From assembly GCA_004519485.1 (NCBI GenBank), contig CP038117.1, forward strand, positions 901,501-965,500: DNA of 64,000 bases. The letters are read 5' to 3'. This stretch comes from Nannochloropsis oceanica (lineage: Eukaryota; Sar; Eustigmatophyceae; Eustigmatales; Monodopsidaceae). Position 1 is the first letter of the stretch; each line of letters starts with the position of its first letter. Below are positions 1-11,616 of this stretch, one piece after another. The notes under the pieces are model-generated. The model ran no database searches, had not been told where the DNA came from, and was given only the letters and a program-made list of their open reading frames with translations. The translations under genes were made by a program, and so were the position numbers.

Positions 1-267
1 AATACGGTGCTGGTGGGCCAGGTAGGAGAATATTGATTTTTCTACAAATTGTTGTGGTCGGCGACGGTCATACATGTGTCAGTGCCGTACAAGCCCCGAG
101 AAGTTTGAAGTGCAGAACATGGGGGTGTCATGCTCAGAACGGCACAGTGTCGGTCAACTTCGGCGAATCAATCATTCATGCTCTATATATTTCGTGTGTG
201 CAAATGCACACACCGCATTGTCATATATCTATTCGAAGACTTTCTCCTGCCTTCCTATCTATCCCCT

Positions 268-2207
268 CTAAACCACGTCAATCACGCGATCCTCCTCCCC
301 CTCCTCCTTATTCTCCTCCTCCTCTCGCAGTACGGCCTCATAAGGCATGCGGGCAGATCTTTGTCCCCTATATGACGGCGATGAAGAAGAAGCCGCCCCG
401 GTCGCAACAGTCGCGGCCACGTTCACCGCGGTCGTCTGCCGCATGAACGAGAAACACTCCCCCAACACCTTGCTACACAAAGACACCACATCATGTGCGC
501 TGCTATGGGTCTCAAATCCTTCCTCTGTCAATGCCTCCAGCGCCCGTTGCATCCGCTCCAAGCTGTGCGCCAACATTTGCACACCCGCCGAGACTCGTCC
601 TGTCTCTATATCCAACCTTGCTAGGCGCTCCATCGTCAGCATGGACTTGGTCTGAGCACGATGGTCACGGCCTCCTCCCGCACCACTTCCAGCATCAATA
701 CCCTTATCTCTTCCCGACAAGAGCTGCGCGTCATGATCAATTTTGTCCTCCTCTTCATCTTCCTCCTTTCGCAGTAAACGATCCCCGGACGGACTACGCG
801 CGCGAGCAAGACCCCTTTTGCTCCCACCTCCATTCCCACGGCCTCCTCTACGTCCACCGACTCCAGTATTAAGACGCCCCATCTCGACCCCTAAAATACG
901 ACTCTGTGTTCGGCCATCCGCCCCCATTGTTCTTGTTAAGGATAAAGACGAATGTTCCCCCCCTCCTCCTCCAGGACCTCTCCTCGCCAACTGCCACGCC
1001 GCCGCGTCCACCTGATCAATCGCCCTGTCAAGCAATGAGAGCTGTTCAAGGCATCTTGGAATCAACGTATGTTCCATACTCTCCTCCATTAACCTTGATG
1101 TCGTCGTCAAATCCTCCAAGGCCTGGGCCAATGAAATCATCTCATTTTTCGCCGCGAGTCTCTTCTGCTTATGTGCGGCCGTCTCAGCCTCCACTGCCTT
1201 CAGCTGATTCTCCATCTCCTCCGACCGCCGTGCCGTACTCGATAGTCGAGTGATCTGCTCCTCTCTCAATCGTCCAATCTCCACATCCTTGTCCGCCAAG
1301 GTCTCCGCATGCCTCCTTTCCTCCTCCAGTAGTCGCTCCTCCAACCGACGAACTTCCCCTTCGTTCGTCTCCACCTGTATCGCCAACCGTTCCTGCAACG
1401 CCTGCACCATTTCCTCCAACTCTCCCTGCTCTCGCCTAGCGGCTGCCAGAGCCGTGGTCGACACTGCTAGCTCCGCCTCCCTCTCTTGCTTTTCCTTCGT
1501 AAGTGTCTCGAGGTACTGCTTCATTTGCCTCCGGCGTTCCTGTCCGTTTTCCCTCTCCAACTCCAATTCAGCCGTAAGCTGCCCTCGCTCCTTCTCCAGA
1601 GCGGCCACCGTCTCTCTATTCTCTTCTGTACCTTGAGTCAAAGACCGATGTAATCCCTCCATTTGGGCCCTTAAATTCGCTGCAGTTTTCTCCGCTTGTC
1701 CTTGAGCTTTCTCAGCTTCTTGCAGGGAGAAGCGAGCAGTTCGTAATTCCGTCTCAGCATCGGATTTCACTCGTTTCACCGTCTCCTCTGCCTCGTGTCG
1801 GATGCTCCGTATTTGATCGTCGTGTGTCCGTTGCGCTTTTTCCAACACCATCAGATCCGCCTTCACCTTCGCACATTCCTCCTTCAGCTCCTTCCCTTCC
1901 CTCACAACCTCCTCTCGACTTGCCTCTAGTGTGCTGCTGCTTGTCGTCAGCTTTTCCACCGCTGCTACCAATCCCTCCTTCTCCACAAGCAGGGCCCCAA
2001 CCTGTTGCTGCAACGAATCGCGCTCACTGGTAAGCGTCGCCAGCGCGATCTGGTACCGCTCAAGGAGGATGCTTTTCTCCTTCACTGTGAGCTCGCGTTC
2101 CAGCAACTGCGCCTTCAGGTGTTGCGTCGGTCCATCCAATCCCTCCAGCCCTCTCTCTTCTTGATTATCAGTTTCTTCCCCCTTTTTGATGGAAGTTGAT
2201 ACTGCTG

Positions 2208-2267
<60 letters not shown>

Positions 2268-3552
2268 CTTCTTTTGCAGCAGTCAACTCCAGCCGCAATT
2301 GATCAAGGGCCGCCTTATCTGCTTCATGACTCTGGAGCAAACGGGCGACGTCCGCGCGAGCTGCTGCAAGCTCTTCCTCATTGGCCTGAGGATAGGCAAG
2401 AACCTCGTGCGATCCACCTCCAAAGTGAGAAATTGTGTCTTGGTCGGCTGCCGCTGGTGCTACCGCTTCTGGTGTTGGTGCCACGGTAGAGACTGGGCAG
2501 TCGGCACCAGCGATAAAAGACGCCGTTGTAGGCAAGATGGTGTTTGTGATGTTGCTTCTCTTAAGGGTTGTGGTCCTGTGCGCAGATAGGGGACGAAGCG
2601 GGGAGACGCGGTCTGTGACGTCAAAATCGATCAGATCTCCCACGAATTCTTCGTCTTGCTGGGGGGAAAGGGATGGTGTTGGGTGACTAGATGCAGGAGG
2701 AGGCGCCTGTGATTGTACTGTCTCCTGTCGTGCCTGCTGAATTTGCAGCAGCTGCTGCTGTTGTTGCTGCATTTGCAAATACTGCTTCTCCAAACGCTGC
2801 TTCTGCTGCTCGAATCGCTGCTGCTCCTCCAATTGTTGCTGGACCTCCTGCAGCCTCTTTGACTGAGCTTGCTGCTCCTTCTCGTGGACCGCTGCTGTTG
2901 CTATCGATGCATTCGCTGCTTCTGCCGCTGCCGCCATGGTTTCCTTCAATAGTTTGTCAAGGCCCAACACTTCCTTCTCCTTCTCAGCGAGCTCATTTAA
3001 GGCCGTCCTATGCTGTTCCTTTGCCATCTTGACTTCCTCCTGCAGGTTATCCACGCGTAGTCCCAAGGCTTCGGCGTCCTTCTGATGCCTTTGGGCTTCG
3101 GCAAGCTGTGACATGAGCGCGTGACTTTGCTGCTTGTGTATGGCCATCTCTTCTTGGGTTTGTTTGACAGTAGCTTGGGCCTTGCTCAACTGGGCTTGCA
3201 GCTTCTGGATTTGGAGGACCTCGACCTTCTCACTACAGTTGTTTTTGCTGCTGCTGCTGCTGCTACTACTGCTGCTCATATTGCCCTCCGAACCCTCCTC
3301 CCCCGGGTGCTGCTGCTGCTGCTGCTGTTGCTGCTGCGAGGGTTGTACCCTCTGGAGCTGCGCTTTCAACGTCGCACATTTTTGCTCCGCCGCCTCTTTG
3401 CCCGCTTTCGCTTGGTTCAGCTCCCCTCGCATCTCCTGCACAAAAATCTTGGTCTTGGTCTTAAGTTGGGCAAGCGTTGCATCCTTATCCTTGACCGCGG
3501 CTTGAAGCAAGGCAATTACCTCGGAGGGCGATTGCTGGGAGGATGATGCCAT
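268..3552 (-). CDS. long coiled-coil protein, unrecognised family
   Basis: The protein has about 1,094 residues if it starts at the Met beginning MASSSQQSPSEV (3552). The frame stays open upstream to 3714, but the extra 54 residues look like leader sequence. Most of the length is heptad-rich Glu/Lys/Gln/Leu coiled coil, interrupted by poly-Gln, poly-Ser and a long poly-Ala run (2205-2270). The N-terminus, with a short Leu/Lys-rich helix (VIALLQAAVKDKDATLAQLK), is reminiscent of golgin or tethering coiled coils, but I see no GRIP motif at the C-terminus. The tail is Gly/Arg-rich and then Glu-rich. A structural or scaffold role is inferred from composition only. RAE1 is divergent, 463 bases away. 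Confidence 0.75.
2205..2270. repeat. (TGC)n trinucleotide repeat in coding sequence
   Basis: About 20 near-perfect TGC/GCA units. Read on the minus strand in the coiled-coil gene they encode a run of about 18 Ala. The length is a multiple of three, so variation would keep the frame. Confidence 0.9.
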
Positions 3553-4015
3553 GGCTGCAAGGTGGACTGGACGATGCTGAAAACTGCGCCGTTCTTGCTC
3601 ACGGCGTCTTGTTTCCGCGGCTTTCTGGTGATTGTCCTCCCGTGCCTGTGGGAGCTGTGGGTGAGACGGTGATGCGTAAACATGGTGTGAAGTGCTTGAG
3701 ATCACGAGGAACATGGCAAAACCGACGAGTCACAGTGAAAATCATCGACGATCGCTCGAGGCATAGGACTCTTCATCGGATGTGACCTACCACTTGCCAC
3801 CTCTCAATACTCCAAACTCCGCGAATGTACCCTACTACCACATGGTCGGGCATCCTTCATTGTAGTTCTTGCCCTGCGGTCGGTGGGGCGCGACCTGAAA
3901 TTTCACGTCTCACGCAACACCATTATTCCCGTCACAGGCCCCTCCTTCTTTACGTCCTCCTTATTGCGCTCGCGGCCATCACCGACCACTTCCATCGTCC
4001 ATCTACAGCATCATC
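3553..4015. promoter_or_regulatory. divergent intergenic region, coiled-coil gene / RAE1
   Basis: 463 bases separate the two start codons, which face away from each other, so both promoters must lie here. I see no clear TATA box or named operator. Confidence 0.5.
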
Positions 4016-5140
4016 ATGTCGTGGGGCGGTTTGGGGGGACAGACACTGGGGAGCACGCAGCAGCCTGCCGCGGCATCAGACCTAAAGCTCCCACACACGC
4101 AAGCTGATGGCATCTCGTCCCTGGCCTTTGCGCCGTCCGACACCCTGAACCTGGTAGCGGCAGGATCATGGGATAATTCCGTCCGCCTCTGGAATTTGCA
4201 AGAACAAGCCTCTCAAGGTTTGGGCATGCCATCACAGCCTAATATCATGGCTACACCCATCGGTGAGATAAAGCACCAAGCTGCTGTACTGGACGTATGC
4301 ATGTCAGCCGAGGGCAACGTCTTTTCCGGAGGCTGCGACAACAAGGCCATGATGTGGACTCCTAACCCCGCCGGCGGCCCACCACAAACCCAGCAAATTG
4401 CCGAACACAGCGCACCGATCAAATGCATTGCCCACGTGCCCCAGCTCCCCTGTGTCATCACAGGTTCCTGGGACCAGACCGTCAAGTTCTGGGATATGAG
4501 GTCACCCTCTCCCGCGCATCAGCTCCAGCTTCCTCACAAAGTTCTCACGATGGACTGCCGCTACCCTTTTTTATGCGTGGGTACATCGAACAAAGAAGTC
4601 TATGTCTATAATCTGGCCGGGGGCATTCGCCCGCATAAGCCAGGAGGGGCGCCTATTCAGTCGCAGATCAAGGCGTTCCAGACCCGGACATTGAGCATGT
4701 TTCCTGATTGCTCGGGATTCGCCATTGGGAATATCGAGGGACGTGTCGCAATCCATTACATTGATCATCGTCAGGGGGATAAAACGGTGGAGTTTGCGTA
4801 CAAATGCCACAGGGTGGACGCAAAGGAAAGTCCGAATAAGACCGCGGAGATCCACGCCGTCAATGCCATTTCGTTCCACAATAGATACGGTACATTTGCC
4901 ACAGCGGGCGCAGATGGTTCGTACGCGTTCTGGGATAAGGATAAGCGGCAGCGGCTGAAGCCACCGACGAGGATGAATGCCCCCATTTCGTGTGCGTCGT
5001 TTAATCAACGAGGGGACTTGTATGGGTATGCCGTGAGTTACGATTGGAGTAAGGGTTCAGAGCATTACAATAAGCAGGGGCCCAATGATATTTATATTCA
5101 CATGGTGAAGGAAGATGAGATTAAACCCAAGAAGAAGTAG
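4016..5140 (+). CDS. RAE1: RAE1/Gle2 mRNA export factor (WD40)
   Basis: A 374-residue single-exon WD40 propeller, close in length to human RAE1 (about 368). Diagnostic stretches align from memory with RAE1/Gle2: ISSLAFAP near the start, VAAGSWDNSVRLWN, VLDVCMSAEG, VITGSWDQTVKFWDMRS, IGNIEGRVAIHYID, FKCHR-like YKCHRVDA, FATAGADGSYAFWDKDKR and the C-terminal YAVSYDWSKGSEHYN. The family binds the GLEBS motif of the nucleoporin NUP98 and works in mRNA export at the nuclear pore, with a second role in spindle checkpoint control. The start ATG has a good context and there is no sign of an intron. Identification is firm. Confidence 0.96.
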   Translation: MSWGGLGGQTLGSTQQPAAASDLKLPHTQADGISSLAFAPSDTLNLVAAGSWDNSVRLWNLQEQASQGLGMPSQPNIMATPIGEIKHQAAVLDVCMSAEGNVFSGGCDNKAMMWTPNPAGGPPQTQQIAEHSAPIKCIAHVPQLPCVITGSWDQTVKFWDMRSPSPAHQLQLPHKVLTMDCRYPFLCVGTSNKEVYVYNLAGGIRPHKPGGAPIQSQIKAFQTRTLSMFPDCSGFAIGNIEGRVAIHYIDHRQGDKTVEFAYKCHRVDAKESPNKTAEIHAVNAISFHNRYGTFATAGADGSYAFWDKDKRQRLKPPTRMNAPISCASFNQRGDLYGYAVSYDWSKGSEHYNKQGPNDIYIHMVKEDEIKPKKK

Positions 5141-6048
5141 AGTCGGTGGGGTTGGAGGGTGGTGGTTAAAAAGCAACAGCGCTTGTATAAATACTGACTC
5201 TGGCTGGTAATGGTGCTGGTTTGTATTCTCCGTCTTGCCTATTTAATGTCATGAGCTGACTATCGAGGAAGCCCTTCTGACGGGACGATGCCCTCTATTA
5301 AATCTAACCGAGCGGCTAAGTCGCCTCATTTTGTAATTTCGGACACTTGGCTGTCTTTTGGCGGCTCGTCCCATCAGGCCCTACCATTCTCCGAGTCTTC
5401 GTCGGCGAGAGCGGGACCAAAGAGCGGGACCCAACTTGGGGCCCGTCTCTCACATCAGCACCAGCATCTCAGAAGGACCTTTGCACCTGATAATTATGTT
5501 GGGTCCCGTCTCTCACATCAGCACCAGCATCTCAGAAGGACCTTTGCACCTTATAATTATGTTTCAATATCCACATATTCACATGTCATAACAGAAAGCA
5601 ATACCTGATCTTTTTTTTTACAAGCTTTCGAGTCAAAAGCAACTTTCCAAGTAACCTCCGAGTCTGTTCCGGGCGGAACTCTGCTGTTCCACAGTAAACT
5701 GTGAAGTTAACTGTTTATCTGTTTACTACTTTCTTTACTCCCTTTCTTCTTAAACAAATACGCACACAACAAGGACAACAACAACAACGAAAAAACAAGG
5801 CATACAATAGATTTAGAAGAGGCCAATCTAGCTGAAAGCTAGTGCTGGCGTGTATGCGGGCTTCGTCGTGCACACGCACTCGATGGCCCATCCCTCCAAT
5901 ATTTCTTGCATTGCCGCAACGCACACTCTCATCGTACTCAACCACGACCGCGCACACTACCACTACATTATAATAGGGAGGCCCTAGGGGAAGAGTCCTG
6001 TGCAGCCATCGTCGTTTAAGTCGTCACCCTTCATTCTATTTCTTGTAA
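5141..6048. other. intergenic region with a 63-bp tandem repeat
   Basis: RAE1 3' side and thioesterase promoter. Apart from the tandem repeat listed separately, I see no gene. The short ORF over the repeat stays open only because the unit is a multiple of three. Confidence 0.6.
5442..5563. repeat. 63-bp tandem duplication
   Basis: Two adjacent copies starting at 5442 and 5505 (unit CCCGTCTCTCACATCAGCAC...), nearly identical, with one visible change (CTGATAAT versus CTTATAAT). The second copy fades after about 59 bases. A short partial repeat of GCGGGACC lies just upstream (5411-5431). Confidence 0.92.
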
Positions 6049-7450
6049 ATGGGTAAGTGAAAGGGCGCGCTGGGTCGCGGTAGGAGAGGAGAGACGAGTG
6101 AGAAGATAAGTGAAGATCGGTCTAGAGACAATGCGAACTCAATATAGAACGACGAAGCTAGTCGTATGCCCAAGTCCTGTCTTAGGGGATGACCATGTGT
6201 GCATGTCTTCCTTTTCCAGTACCACTTGCCTGGCCGACCTCCCATTCACGGAGGGCATCGCTACATTCCCACACATTTTTCCGCACATCCCATCATCTAT
6301 CCCTACAGTCTTTAAAAAAAAACATAACCTTTCTTCCAACCATTACTCCAATACCTTGCCCTATCCAACCCACATAGGTGTCTCCGGCTCCAAGGGCTGC
6401 TGCATGTGCTGTGTCCCCGACAAGGCCCTCATGGCCTGTGGACCTGCCGTGCCCATTGCAAAGGAGCTGCACAGTGAATCTGCGCAGGTCGCGCCCTCAG
6501 GCCATGGGGTCCATCATAAGGGGTTGGGCGAGGCAATCCAGGCCCGGACACGTTGTATATCTGCGTGTGCTGTCCGCTGCATCCACGACCATTTGCCAGG
6601 CCATCGACACGACCATATGAAGGCGCCAGCGGTGATGAGGGAGGAAGAGGCGAAAAAGTGGCTGTTAGTCAAGCGCAAGGATTTTGCCCGGGTGCGTATG
6701 GTTTGTTTTCCGTATGCAGGCGGGAACTCTAATTTCTACAAGACGTGGGATTTCAAGGAGACGGAGATGGTATTGGTGGAGCTGCCGGGGCGTAATGCCC
6801 GGTACAATGAAAAGGCCATGACAGACGTGTACTCAATCGCGAAGAAGATTGCTTCGGCATTGGATGCGGTCGGGTATTTGAAGTCGAAGATTCCGTTGGT
6901 GTTTTTCGGTCACAGCTTTGGTGCGATCGTGTCGACGTTGGTGGCGCAAGTGTTGCGGAATCAGTATAATTATACACCCAAGCATTTGATTGTCTCGGGT
7001 TGTGTACCCTTGCATATGAGGGCGGGGCGCCCGAAGTTCTCCGTGCCAAACGATAATGATCTAGTGACGTCTCTGTTAGACATGGGGGGAATCACGAAGG
7101 AGATGGCCAAGAACCGAGATGTGGTCAGTCAGTTCCTCCCCGCGTTGAAGGGAGATTACCTAGCGGTGGATAAGTATGTGTACCACGAAGCGGAGCCCTT
7201 GGCCTGCCCGATTTTAGCCTTGGGCAGCGACCAAGACATGCGAGTCCCCCAGCAAGAGACGGCCGAATGGGCTCGCTTCACGGCGGGGGAGTTTGAGTCA
7301 CGCATTTTCCCGGGCGGACATTTTTTCCTCAAGCCGTTGGAGAAGGATGTAATTGCGTATATTTCTTCAGTTATTTTCAAGGACATGACGGGCCCGGGGG
7401 CCATGGCATTGCCGGGATTCATCCTCTTTGATCCCAATAAGGTTGAGTAA
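6049..7450 (+). CDS. type II thioesterase-like alpha/beta hydrolase, predicted N-myristoylated
   Basis: Proposed join is 6049..6052 and 6378..7450 (358 aa). The first exon is just ATGG followed by GTAAGTG; the acceptor is ACATAG. The phases match and give MGVSGSKGCCMCC, which fits the N-myristoylation rule (Gly2, Ser6, Lys7) with neighbouring Cys for palmitoylation. From about residue 100 the protein is a type II (GrsT/RifR-like) thioesterase: FPYAGG oxyanion region (about 112), ELPGR, GHSFG nucleophile Ser (about 181), Asp in LGSDQD (about 287) and His in PGGHFF (about 316). Such enzymes release acyl groups from carrier-protein thioesters. The Cys/His-rich stretch at residues 3-80 is unlike the family and may hide a further intron. 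If the tiny exon is wrong, translation would start further inside the second exon. Confidence 0.85.
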
Positions 7451-8353
7451 GAACGGGATGAGAAGTCGTAAGCGACAAGAAAAGTTGAGAATTACTGATA
7501 TGGAACAACAATCAAATGTGCCTGTACATAAGGATTATGTACCCCGAAGTTGAGAATAAAATATACGTGGCGGGAATACCTTTTGGATTCAGTGTTCACG
7601 TGTGTGTTTCTGGGAGTGGTTGTATTGAAGGTAGTGCGGTGTATGGGAGACTTGAAAGGAAATGAAAGGAAATACAGTAATTTCTTGTCTGTTGTGTTTG
7701 GTCCGTGCGATGGCCCATGGCATTGGCTTTTGCATAGTACATTGATAGCCAAGTGCTTTCAACTCGTCATCAATCTTCTGAGTTTATATTCGTTGTAAAA
7801 TGCCGCGATCTATTCCTACCATTTGACCGCGTATTCGCCCTCTCTCAAAGACCAATTATAGACCTCTCATGCACAGTCTAGACCCCGATGGGAGAAGGGG
7901 GCTAAAACTACTATAATAATTCATGCTTGCTTGACCACTTGTAGTGTAATCCGCAATCCGCTAGTAATTGACTGCTGTTATTTGTCGTCGATATGATTTA
8001 ATCTTTGTTTAACTTGCCTTGCTCGTGTTCGAGGCGGCGGCAAAGATGCACTGCCTGTCCTTCCGCAGCCCTGTGGGAGCGTAAAAACACGTGGCATAGA
8101 AGGGGGCAGTGACGAATGCTCAGGCGAGGTAGAAATTCCATTTGACATCTTCCTAACAAGTAGAATGTCTTGACGTGCCTGTTTAAAGCGCTCAACGGTC
8201 TCATTCACGCAAAAGATGAAGCTATTTGGTGGCAAAACGGGAGAGGTTGGGTTGAAGCAACGTACGTCGTCAAGTTTAAGGAAGTCATCCTGTCATCACG
8301 AACGCAGCCACGCCAACCCATGATCCTCATCGACCCTTTCCACATCTACAGGC
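7451..8353. other. intergenic region, no gene seen
   Basis: About 900 bases, AT-richer than the flanking genes, with AATAAA-like sequence near 7555 that could belong to the thioesterase 3' end. The small ORFs are unconvincing on both strands. Confidence 0.5.
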
Positions 8354-11243
8354 ATGGCATCAAGCATCACGCTTCGGCAGCTGGCGAAATTTGGGGCCGT
8401 GGTGGTGGGAGGCGGGGTCACATCATGGTGGCTTAAAGACGAGGAGGACGAGAGAAGCAACGGCAATGCAGACGCGGACAGCAAGATGCACATCTGGCCG
8501 CGGTATCACCTTGTGGACCACCTTCACGTCACGCTCACTACACCGCCCATAACTCAGTCATTGCTCCCGAACTGGTTGCTGCCATCTTTGTCGTCAGTTT
8601 TACCGCCGCCGCTGCCATCAATGGAGGGGGAAGCGGAGCAGGCGCAACGGTCTCAGCGGCAGCATCTTCAGCCTCCCCCACTTCTTTTCTTATCGTGCGC
8701 CGACCCCTTTGTCATCGATAATCTGGTGCAAGATGTATTTGAGAAGCGGTACGTGAAACGATGGCTTGTTCGCGCGAATAAGGGAGGGTGCGGGCTTATT
8801 GATAATGACGAGAATGGAGAGAGCAACGAGGCTCCTTTGTTCGATGCCATTTCAGTCATAATTGCTGCCTTTGCTGCTACAATATTCCAAACGTTTGCGA
8901 TAGTCAGTCAAATATTTTAATTATCTAGTCTCAAGTTTTATACTTTAATCCTTCTCCCTTCTGAAACACACTCAATCGAGCAGGCCACTTGATGGGCCTC
9001 GCGTTGTGGTCGACTTCAGCAGCCAAGACGACGGCCAAAGCGTACAGGCCACCTATCGCATCCAATCTGGAAGCCAGCCTTTGAGGCATTTATCCTTTTT
9101 TGGTGAAACAGAGGACAAGGATATTGAGGCCGCACCACTGACGGGGACAGTCGTATTAAACCTTACGCCGCTCCTGTCCCTGCCCGTCGCCACGCCTGCC
9201 ACGAACGACATGCTTCGACGCGTTGTGGACTGGATCACGGAGCGGCAGCTTCCTCGGCCCTACAATGATAAAGGGCAAGGAGACAAACACCAGAGTTTGC
9301 AGGTCGTCTTGACAGCCACAAACCCTCTTGGGCTATGGCGCCTGCAGAAATTTTCCAGGCTCTTGCAGCAGCAGCACCACCACCTCCAGCGGCTGCGGCT
9401 ACCGCACCAGCACCAGGAGGAGGAAGGAAAAAGTGAGCAGCGCCTGGAGCAGCAAGGTAGCCTTGAAGAAGATGACAAAACGAAGGAGAAGGAAGCGGCT
9501 ATCCCTATTTTCCATCTCGAAATTCTGGGACCCACGCATGGGTACTTATTCAAGCAAGCCTCGTTGCTCTTGGGGTCCTCCTCCTCACCCGCACCACCCA
9601 CGGCGACTTCGACAACAGCAGTTGCAATGACAGTGGAATCAGAACAGGGCATTGCTGGGACAGCCACAACGACGGTATCGCCCTCCTTCAAGGACGAGGA
9701 GGACCATCCTCCCGAACATGACCAACCACCAGACCAGGAAGCCGGGTTCATGGTGGTGGACAAGGCCGCGAACGCCCTAGACCTCCGACACTTCCTCTCC
9801 CTGCAACCGACGCTGGGGGTGCTCTCCCATTTCTCAGAAGCCCGTGACCCAGACACTGCCGCTGCAACCCTTCACAATCTAGTCGCGAACGAGACGGAAC
9901 GGCTTCGATCTGCTTTTAGTAGTACAATTAGTAGCAGCGGCAGCAGTCGCAAAGGCACCACCACCGCGGCTATCATTCTTTGGGATGTTCTTAATGCCAT
10001 CCATGGAGACCGTATCGATATGCTTAGTCAGGGCCAAATTGAGGGAGGGACCGCCCAACCACGAGTGGTACCCCTTGAGAGCGTGCTGCAGCTCTGCGAC
10101 AACAACTTTCGTATTTTAGAGGCCTTGATAGCTGAGGGATGGGTGGAGTTTAGCTATCCCGAGTTGAAGGGCAGCAGCGTCACAGTAGAAGGGAGTCAGT
10201 CTCCTTTCAGTGGCAATGTGGAGGAGCCAGAAGGACGAGAAGGAAGTGGGCGAGGTCAAGAGGAAACTCAAATTGAGGGAGATGAGCGACAGACGGTAAA
10301 TGCAGAGAACATTGTGGCGCCCTCTCAACCCGACCTGCCTGAAGGCTATGAGCATGAGTCAGCAATATTTCCAGAAGCAGAGTCAGGAACAGCGACGGAA
10401 ATACCAATAGCAGATGAATCTTGGCTTATTTGCCGCGGCTCTCTCGAAACCCTGCAAGGAGGGGGAATGAAGAACAGCGACAGCAGCAACAGCAGCAACA
10501 AGGGCAGCAAAGAGAGCAAGGACGAAGAAGAGGGAGGCTTAGACTCCGTGCCCCTTCCGAAATGGATATCGACCCCTGCTGCTGTCACCATGGCATGGAA
10601 AACACTTGAGATCGACCCAGCACTCGCGCGATATATGCACGCTCGTGCGGATGCCCGGCACTTTGTACAGGAGGCAAATGTACTTGGGCATCACCGGGAA
10701 GCCTTGGGTATGGAATGGGCGGAGCTACACAAAGCTCGAATGGTTTTAAGAGAACGAGCACCGGAGCTGAGTGACGAGGATTTCATTAGCTTACAATTGG
10801 AATTGATTCGATTGGAGAAGAGCGCGGCGTCAAGGGCTCTGGAGATGTTGTTGCGGTGTAAGCGTTTGAAAGAACTTCATGAAAAGATGTGCGGTGTATT
10901 GACGGCAGAGGAAGTTCCCTGCATTAAGCTGCTTAGCGGGCAGCTGGTAAGCAGTGGCAGTTGTGGTGGTGATTTTCAAGAGAATGAGACGGATGGGGGT
11001 GTTACTTGTGGAAGTGGGGAGGAAAACGCGCAGTTCTGGATTCCGATTGAAGAGAAAGTGCTGGCGGAGATGGGGCGTGGCTTGAGAGGTGTGCCTGTGG
11101 TGGATGTCACGTCGATGCAGTCCTCATCCCTGTCCTTGTCTTCGTCTGAGACAGACCAAGAAGGAAAAGGGAAAAAGTCAAGCGCCAGTCGGTGGAGGCG
11201 GAGCTGGTGGCCCTGGCGGAAGTTATTGGGTCGTCAACAATAA
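8354..11243 (+). CDS. unrecognised two-exon protein with N-terminal membrane anchor
   Basis: Proposed join is 8354..8748 and 8984..11243 (about 884 aa). Donor CG|GTACGTGA and acceptor GAGCAG|G have compatible phase, giving FEKR-PLDGPRVVVDF across the junction. The N-terminus (LAKFGAVVVGGGVTSWWL) looks like a short anchor or organelle presequence. Strands LLFLSCADPFVIDNLV, RVVVDFSS, TVVLNLTPLL and LQVVLTATNP alternate as in a Rossmann or P-loop fold, but no Walker A motif is present. The middle is Glu/Gln/Ser-rich and probably disordered. The last third (10,600-10,900) is helical, and the end is Trp/Arg-rich (RWRRSWWPWRK). I do not recognise the family; a degenerate ATPase-like domain is only a guess. 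Confidence 0.7.
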
Positions 11244-11616
11244 ATGCGAAAGTGTAAAAAATCGAGGACGATAGACTGCAGAGTATGATTTACAAAGTCG
11301 AAGATAAAATCAAGGGCCGCCACCAGCAATTAATGACCGTTAACGCACAGGACAGGAGTTTCACACACAGGTAAGACAACTTTTCCTTTCCGTTGATTCC
11401 TTCTTGGATTCTATACATTTCTATCAGGGCCTTCACAGTACAGAGATAATCCCTCAGCATCTTCCTGCAGCAAGCCACTACAACTACAACTACTACTGTA
11501 TTAGAGTCTACTCTCTTCATTTCAGTGGCTGTTCAAACCTTCCGCAGGCCCTCACACCTTTATCTGCACGAAGATCATCATTCACATCCAACTCAGCCAT
11601 CGAACACTCTCCTTCA
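11244..11616. other. convergent intergenic region
   Basis: 3' regions of the two-exon orphan (+) and the MFS gene (-). No further gene seen. Confidence 0.5.

Noticed and set aside
5288-5608. 106-residue frame over the 63-bp repeat
   Set aside because: Open only because the repeat unit is a multiple of three; no coding signal or family resemblance.
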